A stretch of 64,000 nucleotides of DNA from CAZTNW01 sp964614945 (GTDB taxonomy: Bacteria; Caldisericota; JANLFM01). The stretch covers positions 186,001-250,000 of the forward strand of contig CAZTNW010000002.1 of NCBI GenBank assembly GCA_964614945.1, written 5' to 3'. Below the pieces are notes generated by a model that saw only the letters and a program-made list of their open reading frames with translations, made no database searches and was not told the origin of the DNA. Below are positions 1 to 8,353 of this stretch, piece by piece (within the stretch, counting starts at the first letter, position 1; each line of letters begins with the position of its first letter). The position numbers and the translations under genes are program-made.

Positions 1-520
1 TTTCCCTGCCCCTGCCCAGAAGCATCGCCCCTGCGCCGTCTCCCATGAGCACGCATGTGGAACGATCTTCCATGTCCAGAAATTTGGAGAGGGTTTCAGC
101 GCCGATAACGAGGATATAGCGGTAAGAACCCGTTGTTATCAATTGTGCGGCGACGCAGAGCGCATAAATAAAGCCGGAGCATCCGGCCGATAAATCAAAA
201 GCAGCGGCCCGATAAGCGCCGATCTTTCCCTGCACGATGCAGGCGGTGGAGGGGAAAAGATGGTCGGGAGTGGCCGTGGCCACGATGAGGAGGTCGATCT
301 CCTCCGGCTTGATCTTCGCCTTCGCCAGCGCGTTCAGAGCGGCCAGGCTGGCCAGATCCGAGGTGCATACCCCTGGCTCGACGAACCTCCTTTCCAGGAT
401 TCCCGTGCGGGAGCGGATCCACTCCTCAGAAGTGTCGAGCATGCGGCAAAATTCGGAATTAGGGACCACTTTTTCCGGTGCATAAATGCCCAGGCTGAGA
501 ATTCCGGCCTCGAAGCTCAT
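1..520 (-). CDS. fabH: 3-oxoacyl-ACP synthase III (FabH), 3' part cut by window edge
   Basis: Condenses an acyl-CoA with malonyl-ACP to start type II fatty-acid synthesis in the cytoplasm. About 173 N-terminal residues are visible. The thiolase-fold start (residues 1-50, with the TSEEWIRSRTGI-type segment near 30-41) and the active-site Cys114 in the AGCSGF motif are present; the catalytic His and Asn lie beyond the window. The start ATG overlaps the fabZ stop codon in an ATGA junction, with an AGGAG-like ribosome site inside the end of fabZ, so the two genes are cotranscribed and probably translationally coupled. The family call is secure; substrate preference cannot be judged. Confidence 0.93.
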   Translation of the reverse strand, partial: MSFEAGILSLGIYAPEKVVPNSEFCRMLDTSEEWIRSRTGILERRFVEPGVCTSDLASLAALNALAKAKIKPEEIDLLIVATATPDHLFPSTACIVQGKIGAYRAAAFDLSAGCSGFIYALCVAAQLITTGSYRYILVIGAETLSKFLDMEDRSTCVLMGDGAGAMLLGRGRE

Positions 521-951
521 CTTTTCTCCTTGAGTACCGCCAGGAGTTCAGCCTCCGCTACAACCGCTCCCTTTGCCCGCACGACTCCCCGGCAAAGGCC
601 TGATCCTTCTCTCCAGCGGCCGATTCGAGTTTCGATGAGTAGTTCGTCTCCGGGCAGAGCTGGCCGGCGGAAACGAGCCTTCTCGACGCCGGCAAGCAAA
701 ACGAGTTTGCCAGCGCTATCTTTCTGCGTTAAAAGGGCGATAGCTCCTACCTGGCCGATACATTCGAGCAGGAGGACTCCGGGCATCAAGGGAAAGGAGG
801 GAAAGTGCCCCTGGAGGTAGAAGTCCTCGGGGCCGACTGTTTTAATCCCCTCCGCATACTGGCCGGGGAGGAAATCTAAAATGCGATCAATGAACAAAAA
901 AGGAGAGCGGTGCGGGATAATCTTGCAGATCTCTTCTCGGTTTAGTTCCAT
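517..951 (-). CDS. fabZ: 3-hydroxyacyl-ACP dehydratase FabZ
   Basis: Dehydrates 3-hydroxyacyl-ACP in the elongation cycle of type II fatty-acid synthesis. The protein has 144 residues, the normal length for this hot-dog-fold family. The catalytic pair is visible as His49 in the QGHFPSFPLMPG stretch and Glu63 in LLECIGQVG. It is the first gene of a fabZ-fabH pair on the minus strand, diverging from guaB across about 105 bp. FabA is less likely because of the short length and the FabZ-type GHFP motif. Confidence 0.95.
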   Translation of the reverse strand: MELNREEICKIIPHRSPFLFIDRILDFLPGQYAEGIKTVGPEDFYLQGHFPSFPLMPGVLLLECIGQVGAIALLTQKDSAGKLVLLAGVEKARFRRPALPGDELLIETRIGRWREGSGLCRGVVRAKGAVVAEAELLAVLKEKR

Positions 952-1058
952 TTTCCTCCCTCAGGGGTTTTTATTATTAGAAGGTCGCAAAATACGAAAT
1001 GGTTACAGGACAACAGCCGTGATATATTTACAGGAAATATCCAGATAGGCAGGGGTTG

Positions 1059-2543
1059 ATGACAGAGGAAAAATCGGACTACGAGAGATGGGCAGGCGAG
1101 GGCTTCACTTTTGACGATCTTTTACTTGTCCCCGCTTTCTCTGAGGTTTTGCCGAGCGAGGTGGATACCTCCACTTTCTTGACCCCACGAATTTCCCTCA
1201 ATGTCCCTCTTGTAAGTGCAGCGATGGACACCGTCACCGAATCGCGCCTGGCTATCGCTATCGCCCGCGAGGGGGGGATCGGGGTTATTCACAAGAATAT
1301 GTCCATTGAGCGCCAGGCGGCGGAAGTCGATCGTGTCAAACGCTCCGAGCACGGAGTGATAACGGACCCCTTCTTTCTTGGGCCCCAGAACATCCTGGAG
1401 GAAGCGGTCAAGTTGATGGAACGCTATCGCATTTCGGGTGTACCCATCACCGAGAAGGGAAAATTAGTGGGAATCATCACCAACCGGGACATTCGTTTTG
1501 AAACGGATCTCTCCCAGCCGATAAGTGGCGTGATGACAAAGGAGCGGCTGATAACCGCTCCAGTCGGGACCACTCTGGAGAAAGCCAGGGAGATCTTGCG
1601 CAGACACAAGATCGAGAAGCTTCCTCTCGTGGACGGGGATAACAGGCTGAAGGGTCTCATTACTATTAAGGATATCGAGAAGACGCAGAAATATCCCCGC
1701 GCGGCGAAGGATGATAGCGGACGCCTCTTAGTAGCCGCCGCGGTCGGGGTGAGAAAGGACTTCCTCGATCGCTGCCGGGCGCTGCTCGAGGCTCAGGCCG
1801 ACGCTATCTTTATTGATTCTGCGCACGGCCACTCGCTCCGCGTTTTAGAAGCGGTGCGTCAATTCAAGCTGCGTTTCCCTCAAGCTCAACTTGTGGCCGG
1901 CAATGTGGCCACGGCGGAAGGGACCCGCTCCCTCTTCGAGGCCGGAGCCGACGCCATAAAAGTGGGGATTGGGCCGGGATCGATCTGCACTACCCGGGTG
2001 ATAGCGGGGATCGGTGTTCCTCAGATTACAGCGATTATGGAATGCGCCCGGGAAGGAAGACGATTCGGCCGGACAATCGTCGCTGACGGGGGGGTAAAGT
2101 ATTCCGGTGATTTAACCAAGGCCCTCGCCGCCGGTGCTCATTCCGTTATGCTGGGGAGCCTTTTCGCTGGAACCGAGGAGAGCCCGGGGGATGTGGAGAT
2201 TTTTCAGGGTAGGAGTTACAAGGTCTACCGGGGGATGGGGTCATTGTCCGCTATGCGTGAGGGGGAGGCGGATCGCTACTTTCAGGAGGGGGCAGCCAAG
2301 CTTGTGCCGGAGGGAATTGAAGGGAGAGTGCCCTTTCGCGGGCCCCTCTCCGAGATTGCCTTTCAGCTCGTGGGTGGTCTTCGCGCGGGCATGGGATATT
2401 GCGGCTGTAGCTCAATCCCTGAGCTGCAGAGGCGGGCTCGATTTATGCGGATCACCGCTGCGGGGTTAAAGGAGAGTCACCCGCACGATGTCTCTATCAC
2501 GAAGGAGGCCCCCAACTACAGCATCGAGGAAGACGAAGGTTAA
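1059..2543 (+). CDS. guaB: Inosine-5'-monophosphate dehydrogenase
   Basis: Oxidises IMP to XMP with NAD+, the first committed step to GMP. Counting from the ATG at 1059 the protein has 494 residues. The N-terminal GFTFDDLLLVP motif, a pair of CBS domains at roughly residues 95-205, the catalytic loop GPGSICTTRV with Cys310, and the YRGMGSLSAM flap are all present. A TTG directly before this ATG is in frame, but the ATG three bases after an AGGGG run looks better. The gene runs towards the purine operon that makes its substrate, and its stop codon overlaps the stop of purD in a TTAA. Confidence 0.97.
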   Translation: MTEEKSDYERWAGEGFTFDDLLLVPAFSEVLPSEVDTSTFLTPRISLNVPLVSAAMDTVTESRLAIAIAREGGIGVIHKNMSIERQAAEVDRVKRSEHGVITDPFFLGPQNILEEAVKLMERYRISGVPITEKGKLVGIITNRDIRFETDLSQPISGVMTKERLITAPVGTTLEKAREILRRHKIEKLPLVDGDNRLKGLITIKDIEKTQKYPRAAKDDSGRLLVAAAVGVRKDFLDRCRALLEAQADAIFIDSAHGHSLRVLEAVRQFKLRFPQAQLVAGNVATAEGTRSLFEAGADAIKVGIGPGSICTTRVIAGIGVPQITAIMECAREGRRFGRTIVADGGVKYSGDLTKALAAGAHSVMLGSLFAGTEESPGDVEIFQGRSYKVYRGMGSLSAMREGEADRYFQEGAAKLVPEGIEGRVPFRGPLSEIAFQLVGGLRAGMGYCGCSSIPELQRRARFMRITAAGLKESHPHDVSITKEAPNYSIEEDEG

Positions 2544-3790
2544 AGACCGATATCCTGGCGGTAAAAACAGCCAGGGAAATGAATCCGCCTTACGTTCTGG
2601 TACGCTTCTTCTCTTGCTCTGCTCAATGAATCTCCCAGAGCTGCGACCGCGAGCACACGGCCTCCATCCGTGAGCAATTGCCCGCCCTTCCTTTTCGTCC
2701 CGGCGTGGAAGATCAGGGCCTCCTCTACTTCCTCCAGCCCTGAAATAGGTATCCCCCGCTCATACTCTCCGGGATAGCCGGCGGAAGCGAGGACTACTGC
2801 GCAGGCGGTAGAGCTTTTCCAGAACATCCGCACCTCTGCCAACTCCCCGCTGGTTGCCGCCAGCAGAGCTTCCAGCAGATCTGATTGCAAAAGGGGAAGT
2901 ACGACCTGAGTTTCCGGATCGCCGAACCGTACGTTGTATTCGAGCACCTGCAGCCCATCCGGGGTGTCGATGAGGCCGAAATAAATCACCCCATTGAAGG
3001 GGGATCCCCCTTCAATGATTCCTCCCAGAGTGGGTTGGAGGATGCGGCGCTCAAATTCGAGTTCCTTTTCGGGGCTGAAGCCGGGGTGGGGAGCGACAGC
3101 CCCCATCCCCCCCGTGTTCGGCCCCCGGTCACCGTCTCGCGCTTTCTTATAATCCATTGCGGAAACCAGAATTCGGATCGTTTTACCATCCGTGAGAGCG
3201 AGCAGGGTAATTTCCCGTCCCCTGACGAAGCGTTCAATCACCACTCTTTTCCCCGCTTCGCCGAAGAGGCAGCCGGACATCATTGCACGGAGTGCATCCA
3301 GAGCGTCATCCCGCTCGCTCACGATCACGACCCCCTTCCCCGCGGCCAGCCCGTCCGCCTTTATCACAATGGGGTATTCTCGGTGCGAACGAAGGAAATC
3401 CGCGGCCTTCGAAAACTCGGCGAAGGTCTCGAAGGATGGAGTGGGTATCCTGTGTTTGCACATCCACTCCTTGGCGAAGATTTTGCTTGTCTCCAGCCTC
3501 GCCACTTTCTGTTCCGGACCGAAGATCGGCAGCCCCTCCTGCTTGAAACGGTCTACCACGCCCAACGCTAATGGGAGTTCCGGGCCAACGACGGTCAGAT
3601 CGATCTTCTTCTCGCGGGCGAAAGCAGCCATCCCCTCTGTGTCATTCAGCTTCAAGGGTAGGCACTCCGCTATCTCTGCGATTCCGCCGTTTCCCGGAGC
3701 ACAATAAATTTTCTGCACCCGGGGATTCTGCCGGATCTTCCAGGTTAAAGCGTGCTCTCTTCCCCCTCCACCGATCACCAGGATTTTCAT
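2540..3790 (-). CDS. purD: Phosphoribosylamine-glycine ligase
   Basis: ATP-dependent ligation of glycine to phosphoribosylamine giving GAR, step 2 of purine synthesis. The protein is 416 residues, a usual length. It starts with the GGGGREHAL nucleotide-fold motif and the APGNGG segment; the ATP-grasp region (around residues 105-300) includes KADGLAAGKGVVI and FNGVIYFGL, and the conserved YNVRFGDPETQ metal-binding stretch follows. It is the last gene of the ten-gene purine operon, seven bases after purH, and ends tail to tail with guaB. Confidence 0.97.
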   Translation of the reverse strand: MKILVIGGGGREHALTWKIRQNPRVQKIYCAPGNGGIAEIAECLPLKLNDTEGMAAFAREKKIDLTVVGPELPLALGVVDRFKQEGLPIFGPEQKVARLETSKIFAKEWMCKHRIPTPSFETFAEFSKAADFLRSHREYPIVIKADGLAAGKGVVIVSERDDALDALRAMMSGCLFGEAGKRVVIERFVRGREITLLALTDGKTIRILVSAMDYKKARDGDRGPNTGGMGAVAPHPGFSPEKELEFERRILQPTLGGIIEGGSPFNGVIYFGLIDTPDGLQVLEYNVRFGDPETQVVLPLLQSDLLEALLAATSGELAEVRMFWKSSTACAVVLASAGYPGEYERGIPISGLEEVEEALIFHAGTKRKGGQLLTDGGRVLAVAALGDSLSRAREEAYQNVRRIHFPGCFYRQDIGL

Positions 3791-3797
3791 CTTCTCC

Positions 3798-5339
3798 TCA
3801 ATGACGAAAATGGCGTAGGCCGGTAAAGACCATGGCTATCCCGTATTGATCGCACAAATCAATGGAATCTCTGTCCCGGATTGATCCTCCGGGCTGGATG
3901 ATTGCCCTGATTCCTCCCGCGTGAGCCAACTCCACCGAATCCGCAAAGGGGAAAAATGCGTCGGAAGCCATCACCGTCGCCACCCCTGGAAACCTCTCCC
4001 TGGCTTGTTTCAGGGCGATATCTACGGCCTGGACCCGATTCGGCTGACCCATTCCGATGCCTGCTGTCTGTTCGCCCCTGGCCAGGACAATGGCATTCGA
4101 TCGTGCATGCTTCACCACTTTCCAGGCAAAGATGAGCCCCTGCCATTCTTCCGCCGTTGGCTCCCTCTTCGTAACCACCCGGACCAGGCTTCTATCCAGA
4201 AGGGCCGAATCGCGCTCCTGCAGTAGCAACCCCCCCTGGATTTTTTTCCAGGATAAGCTTCGATTGGCCTCACTCTGCGGGGAAGGGTATTCTAAGAGGC
4301 GCAAGTTCTTCTTTTTTCCCAGGCTCGCCCGCGCTCCTCGCGAGAAAGAGGGTGCCATCAGTATCTCCAAGAAGATCTCGGTCAGCTTATGCGCCAGGTC
4401 CTCTTCCACCTCCCGGTTCAATGCCACCGTGCCGCCAAAGATGGAGACCGGGTCGGCTTCCTGCGCGAGACTAAAGGAAAGGCCGATCTCCCCGGAGCTG
4501 GCCACGGCGCAGGGATTGGCGTGCTTGATTACGACAGCGGTGGGCTTCTCGAACTCCTCTAAGACCTCCCGCGCTGCCTCAGCATCGACGATATTGTTAT
4601 AAGACAGGGCTTTTCCCTGAAGCTTCGAGGCGGCGAGAAAGCCCCCGGATAGCGGAAATTCTTCACGATAGAGTGCCGCTCGCTGGTGCGGATTTTCCCC
4701 GTAGCGAAGTTCCTGGGAGAGCTCGAAAGACAGGGTCAGCTTCTCTTGGAATCGGGATTGGGGGAATTTTTGCTCTAAGTATTCCCGGATCAGACTATCG
4801 TAGGCGGCAGTGAGGGAAAAGGCTTTTTTCGCGAGGCTCACCCTCGTCTCCAGGGATACTGCTTCAGTCTCGAGCAGCTGGAGGATGAGAGGGTAATCCT
4901 CGGGGTCAGAAAGGACGAGCACATCTCGGAAATTCTTTGCTGCTGCCCGCAGTAGAGTCACCCCGCCGATATCAATGTTGTCCAGGGCTTCCTCAAGCTC
5001 GCCTCTTGCCGCGAGGGCGGTCTCTTTGAAAGGATAGAGATTTGCAGCCACGAGGTCAATCGGCGAAAGATCGAGTCGGGCGAGATCCGCCAGGTCCCCG
5101 CCCACGTCCCTTCGAGCCAGGATGGCCCCGTGAACTTTTGGGTGTAGGGTCTTCACCCGTCCCCCCAGAAATTCGGGCAATCCCGTGTATTCCTCGATTG
5201 TAGTTACTGGCAGCCCTGCTTGCCTCAGGTAGCTGGCAGTTCCTCCTGTGGAAAGGAGAGTAAAGCCCAGGCGAGACAGGCCCCGGGCGAAATCCGCCAC
5301 CCCACGTTTATCGAAGACACTGACCAAGGCCAGTTTCAT
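3798..5339 (-). CDS. purH: Bifunctional AICAR formyltransferase/IMP cyclohydrolase
   Basis: Carries out the last two steps to IMP: formylation of AICAR with 10-formyl-tetrahydrofolate and ring closure. I place the start at the ATG of 5339, which overlaps the purN stop as ATGA and gives 513 residues beginning MKLALVSVFDKRG. An in-frame upstream extension of 31 codons has no family counterpart. The N-terminal cyclohydrolase (MGS-like) domain covers about residues 1-195; the formyltransferase domain follows, with LRYGENPHQ near 240 and the conserved VIKHANPCAVA segment. Both activities look intact. Confidence 0.97.
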   Translation of the reverse strand: MKLALVSVFDKRGVADFARGLSRLGFTLLSTGGTASYLRQAGLPVTTIEEYTGLPEFLGGRVKTLHPKVHGAILARRDVGGDLADLARLDLSPIDLVAANLYPFKETALAARGELEEALDNIDIGGVTLLRAAAKNFRDVLVLSDPEDYPLILQLLETEAVSLETRVSLAKKAFSLTAAYDSLIREYLEQKFPQSRFQEKLTLSFELSQELRYGENPHQRAALYREEFPLSGGFLAASKLQGKALSYNNIVDAEAAREVLEEFEKPTAVVIKHANPCAVASSGEIGLSFSLAQEADPVSIFGGTVALNREVEEDLAHKLTEIFLEILMAPSFSRGARASLGKKKNLRLLEYPSPQSEANRSLSWKKIQGGLLLQERDSALLDRSLVRVVTKREPTAEEWQGLIFAWKVVKHARSNAIVLARGEQTAGIGMGQPNRVQAVDIALKQARERFPGVATVMASDAFFPFADSVELAHAGGIRAIIQPGGSIRDRDSIDLCDQYGIAMVFTGLRHFRH

Positions 5340-5968
5340 AATCCCTTTTCCTCCAAAATATGCACTCTCTTCCCCTCCAGCTTCAATTTCTCCAGGACGA
5401 AGAGACGAATAGCCTCGGGCAGGATCACCCACTCCGCCTCTCTCTTCACCCTGTCCTGCAGGGTCTCCGGAGTGTCATCCTCCCTCACCGAGACTGCTTT
5501 TTGCAGAACGATGGGGCCCCCGTCCACCTCCTCCGTCACGAAGTGCACCGTCGCCCCCGTCACCTTTAAGCCCTCGGAAATTACCCTGCGATGTACGTTG
5601 ATCCCGTAGAGTCCCCGGAAAGAGGGGAGCAGCGAGGGATGGATGTTGAGGATGCGCTGAGGAAACGCCTCCAGCACGGCCCTTCCCAGGATAGTAGAGA
5701 ACCCGGCGAGGACCACCAGGCCGACATTGTAGTTCCTGAGCTTTCGGATTAAAGTTAGATCGAAAGCTGCAGGGGAGGGAAAGTCCTTCTTATTCAGTAT
5801 CTGGGCGGGCACACCCCAGGAGAGAGCTTTTTTCACTGCCGGGGCATGAGCCTTTTCCGAGATCACACAGGCCAGGCTGGCTCCGGGGATGCGACCGGCC
5901 TGAACTGCCTCCCAGACGGCCTGCAGGTTTGTGCCGCTTCCGGAAGCCAGCGCTCCTATTTGAAGCAA
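5336..5968 (-). CDS. purN: Phosphoribosylglycinamide formyltransferase (folate-dependent)
   Basis: Formylates GAR with 10-formyltetrahydrofolate. The protein is 210 residues. The GSGTNL phosphate-binding loop lies at residues 10-15, and the catalytic triad is readable as Asn108 and His110 in NIHPSLLPSF and Asp149 in EEVDGGP. It overlaps the end of purM by 13 bp and the start of purH by 4 bp, consistent with one polycistronic message. PurT, the formate-dependent alternative, is not in this cluster. Confidence 0.97.
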   Translation of the reverse strand: MLQIGALASGSGTNLQAVWEAVQAGRIPGASLACVISEKAHAPAVKKALSWGVPAQILNKKDFPSPAAFDLTLIRKLRNYNVGLVVLAGFSTILGRAVLEAFPQRILNIHPSLLPSFRGLYGINVHRRVISEGLKVTGATVHFVTEEVDGGPIVLQKAVSVREDDTPETLQDRVKREAEWVILPEAIRLFVLEKLKLEGKRVHILEEKGL

Positions 5969-6990
5969 ATTCTTTCCCCGCCTGTTTGTGCCTTAGTCCG
6001 GCCGATCACATAGGCCTCTTGTCCGGAAGTCCGCAGTTCGGCAAGCACCTCTTCCACGCTCTCCCTGCTGACGGCGAGGACCATGCCCACTCCCATATTG
6101 AAAGTTCCGAGCATCTCGTTTTCGTCCAGGTTCGCCCTCTTCCGGATCAGGGAAAAAATCTCCGGGATCGGCCAGCTCTTGAGGTGGACTTCCGCCTTTA
6201 CCCCTTCCGGTAGGGCGCGGGGGATGTTCTCGATAAAGCCGCCCCCCGTGATATGGGCGATGCCCTTTAGAAGCCCCCTTTTTACTAGGGGAAGAACACT
6301 CCTGATGTAAAGCCTGGTGGGCGTCAGCAACTCCTCTCCCAGGGTGCGGCCTCCCCACTTTTTCTCTAAGCCCCTGCGGTTGATGAGTCTCCGCACGAGG
6401 GAAAAACCATTGGAATGGAGGCCGCTGGAGGCAAGCCCGATCAGCCAATCGCCCACCGCCCCCCTCTTCAGCAACAGAGCGTTTTTCTGCTCCACTATGC
6501 CCACGCAGAAGCCGGCGAGGTCGTATTCGCCCCGGCTGTAAAGGCCGGGCATCTCCGCAGTCTCTCCTCCAAGGAGGAGACAGCCCGCCTCTTTGCAGCC
6601 CAGGACAACTCCTCCTATGATCTGGTCTATTTTCCCTACTTCCAGTTGCCCCATGGCCAGATAATCCAAGAAGAAGAGCGGCTCTGCTCCCGCACAGAGA
6701 ACATCGTTGGCGCACATGGCCACACAATCGACCCCCACCGTGTCGTGTTTATCGAGGAGGAAAGCGATCTTCAATTTAGTCCCCACACCATCCGTACCCG
6801 CGACGAGGACGGGCTTCTCGTACCCCTCTGTATTGAGGGGGAAGAGACCGCTGAACTCCCCGATAGGGCAAGCCGTTTCCCTGAAAAGAGAAGAGGCAAT
6901 CGCCTTGATCCTTCTTACGGCGGCGTATCCCCGCTCAAGGTCCACACCGGCTTCGGCGTAGCTTATCTTTTTCTTCTGTTCAGTAGTCAT
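5956..6990 (-). CDS. purM: Phosphoribosylformylglycinamidine cyclo-ligase (AIR synthetase)
   Basis: Converts FGAM to AIR using ATP. The start at 6990 gives 344 residues opening with the family-typical ISYAEAGVDLERGYAAVRRI region; an in-frame extension of 44 codons would run back through the end of purF and is not credible. Visible PurM motifs are AGTDGVGTKLKIA, the DCVAMCANDVLCAGAEPLF segment and the TGGGFIENIPR region near residue 250. It overlaps purF by 11 bp and purN by 13 bp. Confidence 0.96.
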   Translation of the reverse strand: MTTEQKKKISYAEAGVDLERGYAAVRRIKAIASSLFRETACPIGEFSGLFPLNTEGYEKPVLVAGTDGVGTKLKIAFLLDKHDTVGVDCVAMCANDVLCAGAEPLFFLDYLAMGQLEVGKIDQIIGGVVLGCKEAGCLLLGGETAEMPGLYSRGEYDLAGFCVGIVEQKNALLLKRGAVGDWLIGLASSGLHSNGFSLVRRLINRRGLEKKWGGRTLGEELLTPTRLYIRSVLPLVKRGLLKGIAHITGGGFIENIPRALPEGVKAEVHLKSWPIPEIFSLIRKRANLDENEMLGTFNMGVGMVLAVSRESVEEVLAELRTSGQEAYVIGRTKAQTGGERICFK

Positions 6991-8353
6991 CTCTGACCGG
7001 GTATTCCCCGTTGAAGCAGGCCAGACAGAATCCTGTCTTCGCCTCCCTGAGAGCCCGCAGGACGCCCTGGACAGAAAGGTAGTGAAGGCTATCCGCGTGA
7101 ACTTTTTCCTGAATTCCTTCAATCGATAGACGAGAAGCTATCAAGCTCTCCCTTACCGGCGTATCGATACCGTAGAAGCAAGGGTTTTTTACAGGAGGAG
7201 AGCTGATCATCACGTGCACTTCACTTGCGCCGGCATTCTTGAGCATCACAACCAGGTTCTTCAGGGTGGTACCGCGAACGATAGAATCGTCCACCATGAT
7301 TACCCTTTTCCCTCGCACATTGTCCTCCAGCGGGGCGAGCTTGATCTCCACGAACGCTTCCCGCGTCTCCTCTTGTGGTTGGATGAAGGTCCGGCCCACG
7401 TAACGGTTCTTGGCGAAAGCTTCCCCGAAGGGGATTCCTGAGGCGGCGGAGTAACCCAGCGCTGCTGTGGTGCCGGAATCCGGGATCCCGGTAACCAGGT
7501 CAGCCTGCAGGCCATGTTCATGAAAGAGTTCTCTGCCTAAAGCCAGCCTGGCCCCGTAGACGCCGAGGGAGCAAATGCGGCTGTCAATCCCGGCGAAATA
7601 AATGAATTCAAAAGAGCAGAGGCGTCCTCCTTCCGCTGAGGAGGAGACCTTTCTGGAACAACACCCTTCGGGGGAGACGATGACGATCTCTCCTGGGTCT
7701 AATTCACGTATCAGCCGCGCCCGCATTGGATGAAAGGCGCAACTTTCCGAGGAGAAAAAAAATCCGTCTCCCTCGCCCATTGAGAGGGGACGAATGCCGG
7801 CCGGGTCGCGGAAGGCGATGAGTGAGTGCTGGGTGAGGAGCAGCACTGCGTACCCCCCTCTCAGCTTTCCCATGGTCTTCACTATCCCCTCCTCCAGGTT
7901 TGAGTGGAGGGCAAGCTTCCGGATTAAAGTCAGGATGGTCTCCGCATCACTCGAGGTCTGGAAAACCATTCCCTCTTCTCTCAGCTGCGCGCGCAGCTGA
8001 GCATGATTCATGATGTTGCCATTGAAAGCCAGAGCGATTCTTCCCTCATTGCAGTTGGCAATGACTGGCTGAGCGTTCTCGAGCGTGGTGGAACCGGAAG
8101 TGGAGTAACGCACGTGCCCTATGGCGGACCGTCCTTTCAGATAATTGAGTGCCCCGGCCTGGAAGACCTCCTGCACCAACCCTAACCCGCGATAGTAAAC
8201 CATCGTCCCGTTCTCGTTCAAGGCGATGCCAGCGCTTTCCTGCCCGCGGTGCTGAAGCTTGAACAGTCCCAGGTAAGTGTATTTGGAGGCGCTGTTTTCT
8301 TTCGCACCGAACACTCCGAATACGCCGCAGTTCTCTCTTAAACCGGTACTCAT
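6980..8353 (-). CDS. purF: Amidophosphoribosyltransferase, Fe-S/propeptide type
   Basis: Transfers glutamine ammonia to PRPP, the committed step of purine synthesis. The protein is 457 residues. The nucleophile is Cys9 (ENCGVFG), preceded by eight residues that should be cleaved off as in the Bacillus-type enzyme. The PRPP loop VIMVDDSIVRGTT is intact. Cysteines in RLCSFEF, KNPCFYG and the C-terminal CLAC match the four ligands of the [4Fe-4S] cluster known in the Bacillus-type enzyme; cluster binding here is inferred. The gene overlaps purL by 4 bp (ATGA). Confidence 0.97.
   Translation of the reverse strand: MSTGLRENCGVFGVFGAKENSASKYTYLGLFKLQHRGQESAGIALNENGTMVYYRGLGLVQEVFQAGALNYLKGRSAIGHVRYSTSGSTTLENAQPVIANCNEGRIALAFNGNIMNHAQLRAQLREEGMVFQTSSDAETILTLIRKLALHSNLEEGIVKTMGKLRGGYAVLLLTQHSLIAFRDPAGIRPLSMGEGDGFFFSSESCAFHPMRARLIRELDPGEIVIVSPEGCCSRKVSSSAEGGRLCSFEFIYFAGIDSRICSLGVYGARLALGRELFHEHGLQADLVTGIPDSGTTAALGYSAASGIPFGEAFAKNRYVGRTFIQPQEETREAFVEIKLAPLEDNVRGKRVIMVDDSIVRGTTLKNLVVMLKNAGASEVHVMISSPPVKNPCFYGIDTPVRESLIASRLSIEGIQEKVHADSLHYLSVQGVLRALREAKTGFCLACFNGEYPVRDDY

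Noticed and set aside
5340..5432. 31-codon upstream extension of purH
   Set aside because: It overlaps purN coding sequence; the ATGA junction and family start support 5339.
6991..7122. 44-codon upstream extension of purM
   Set aside because: It runs through the end of purF in another frame and has no counterpart in AIR synthetases.
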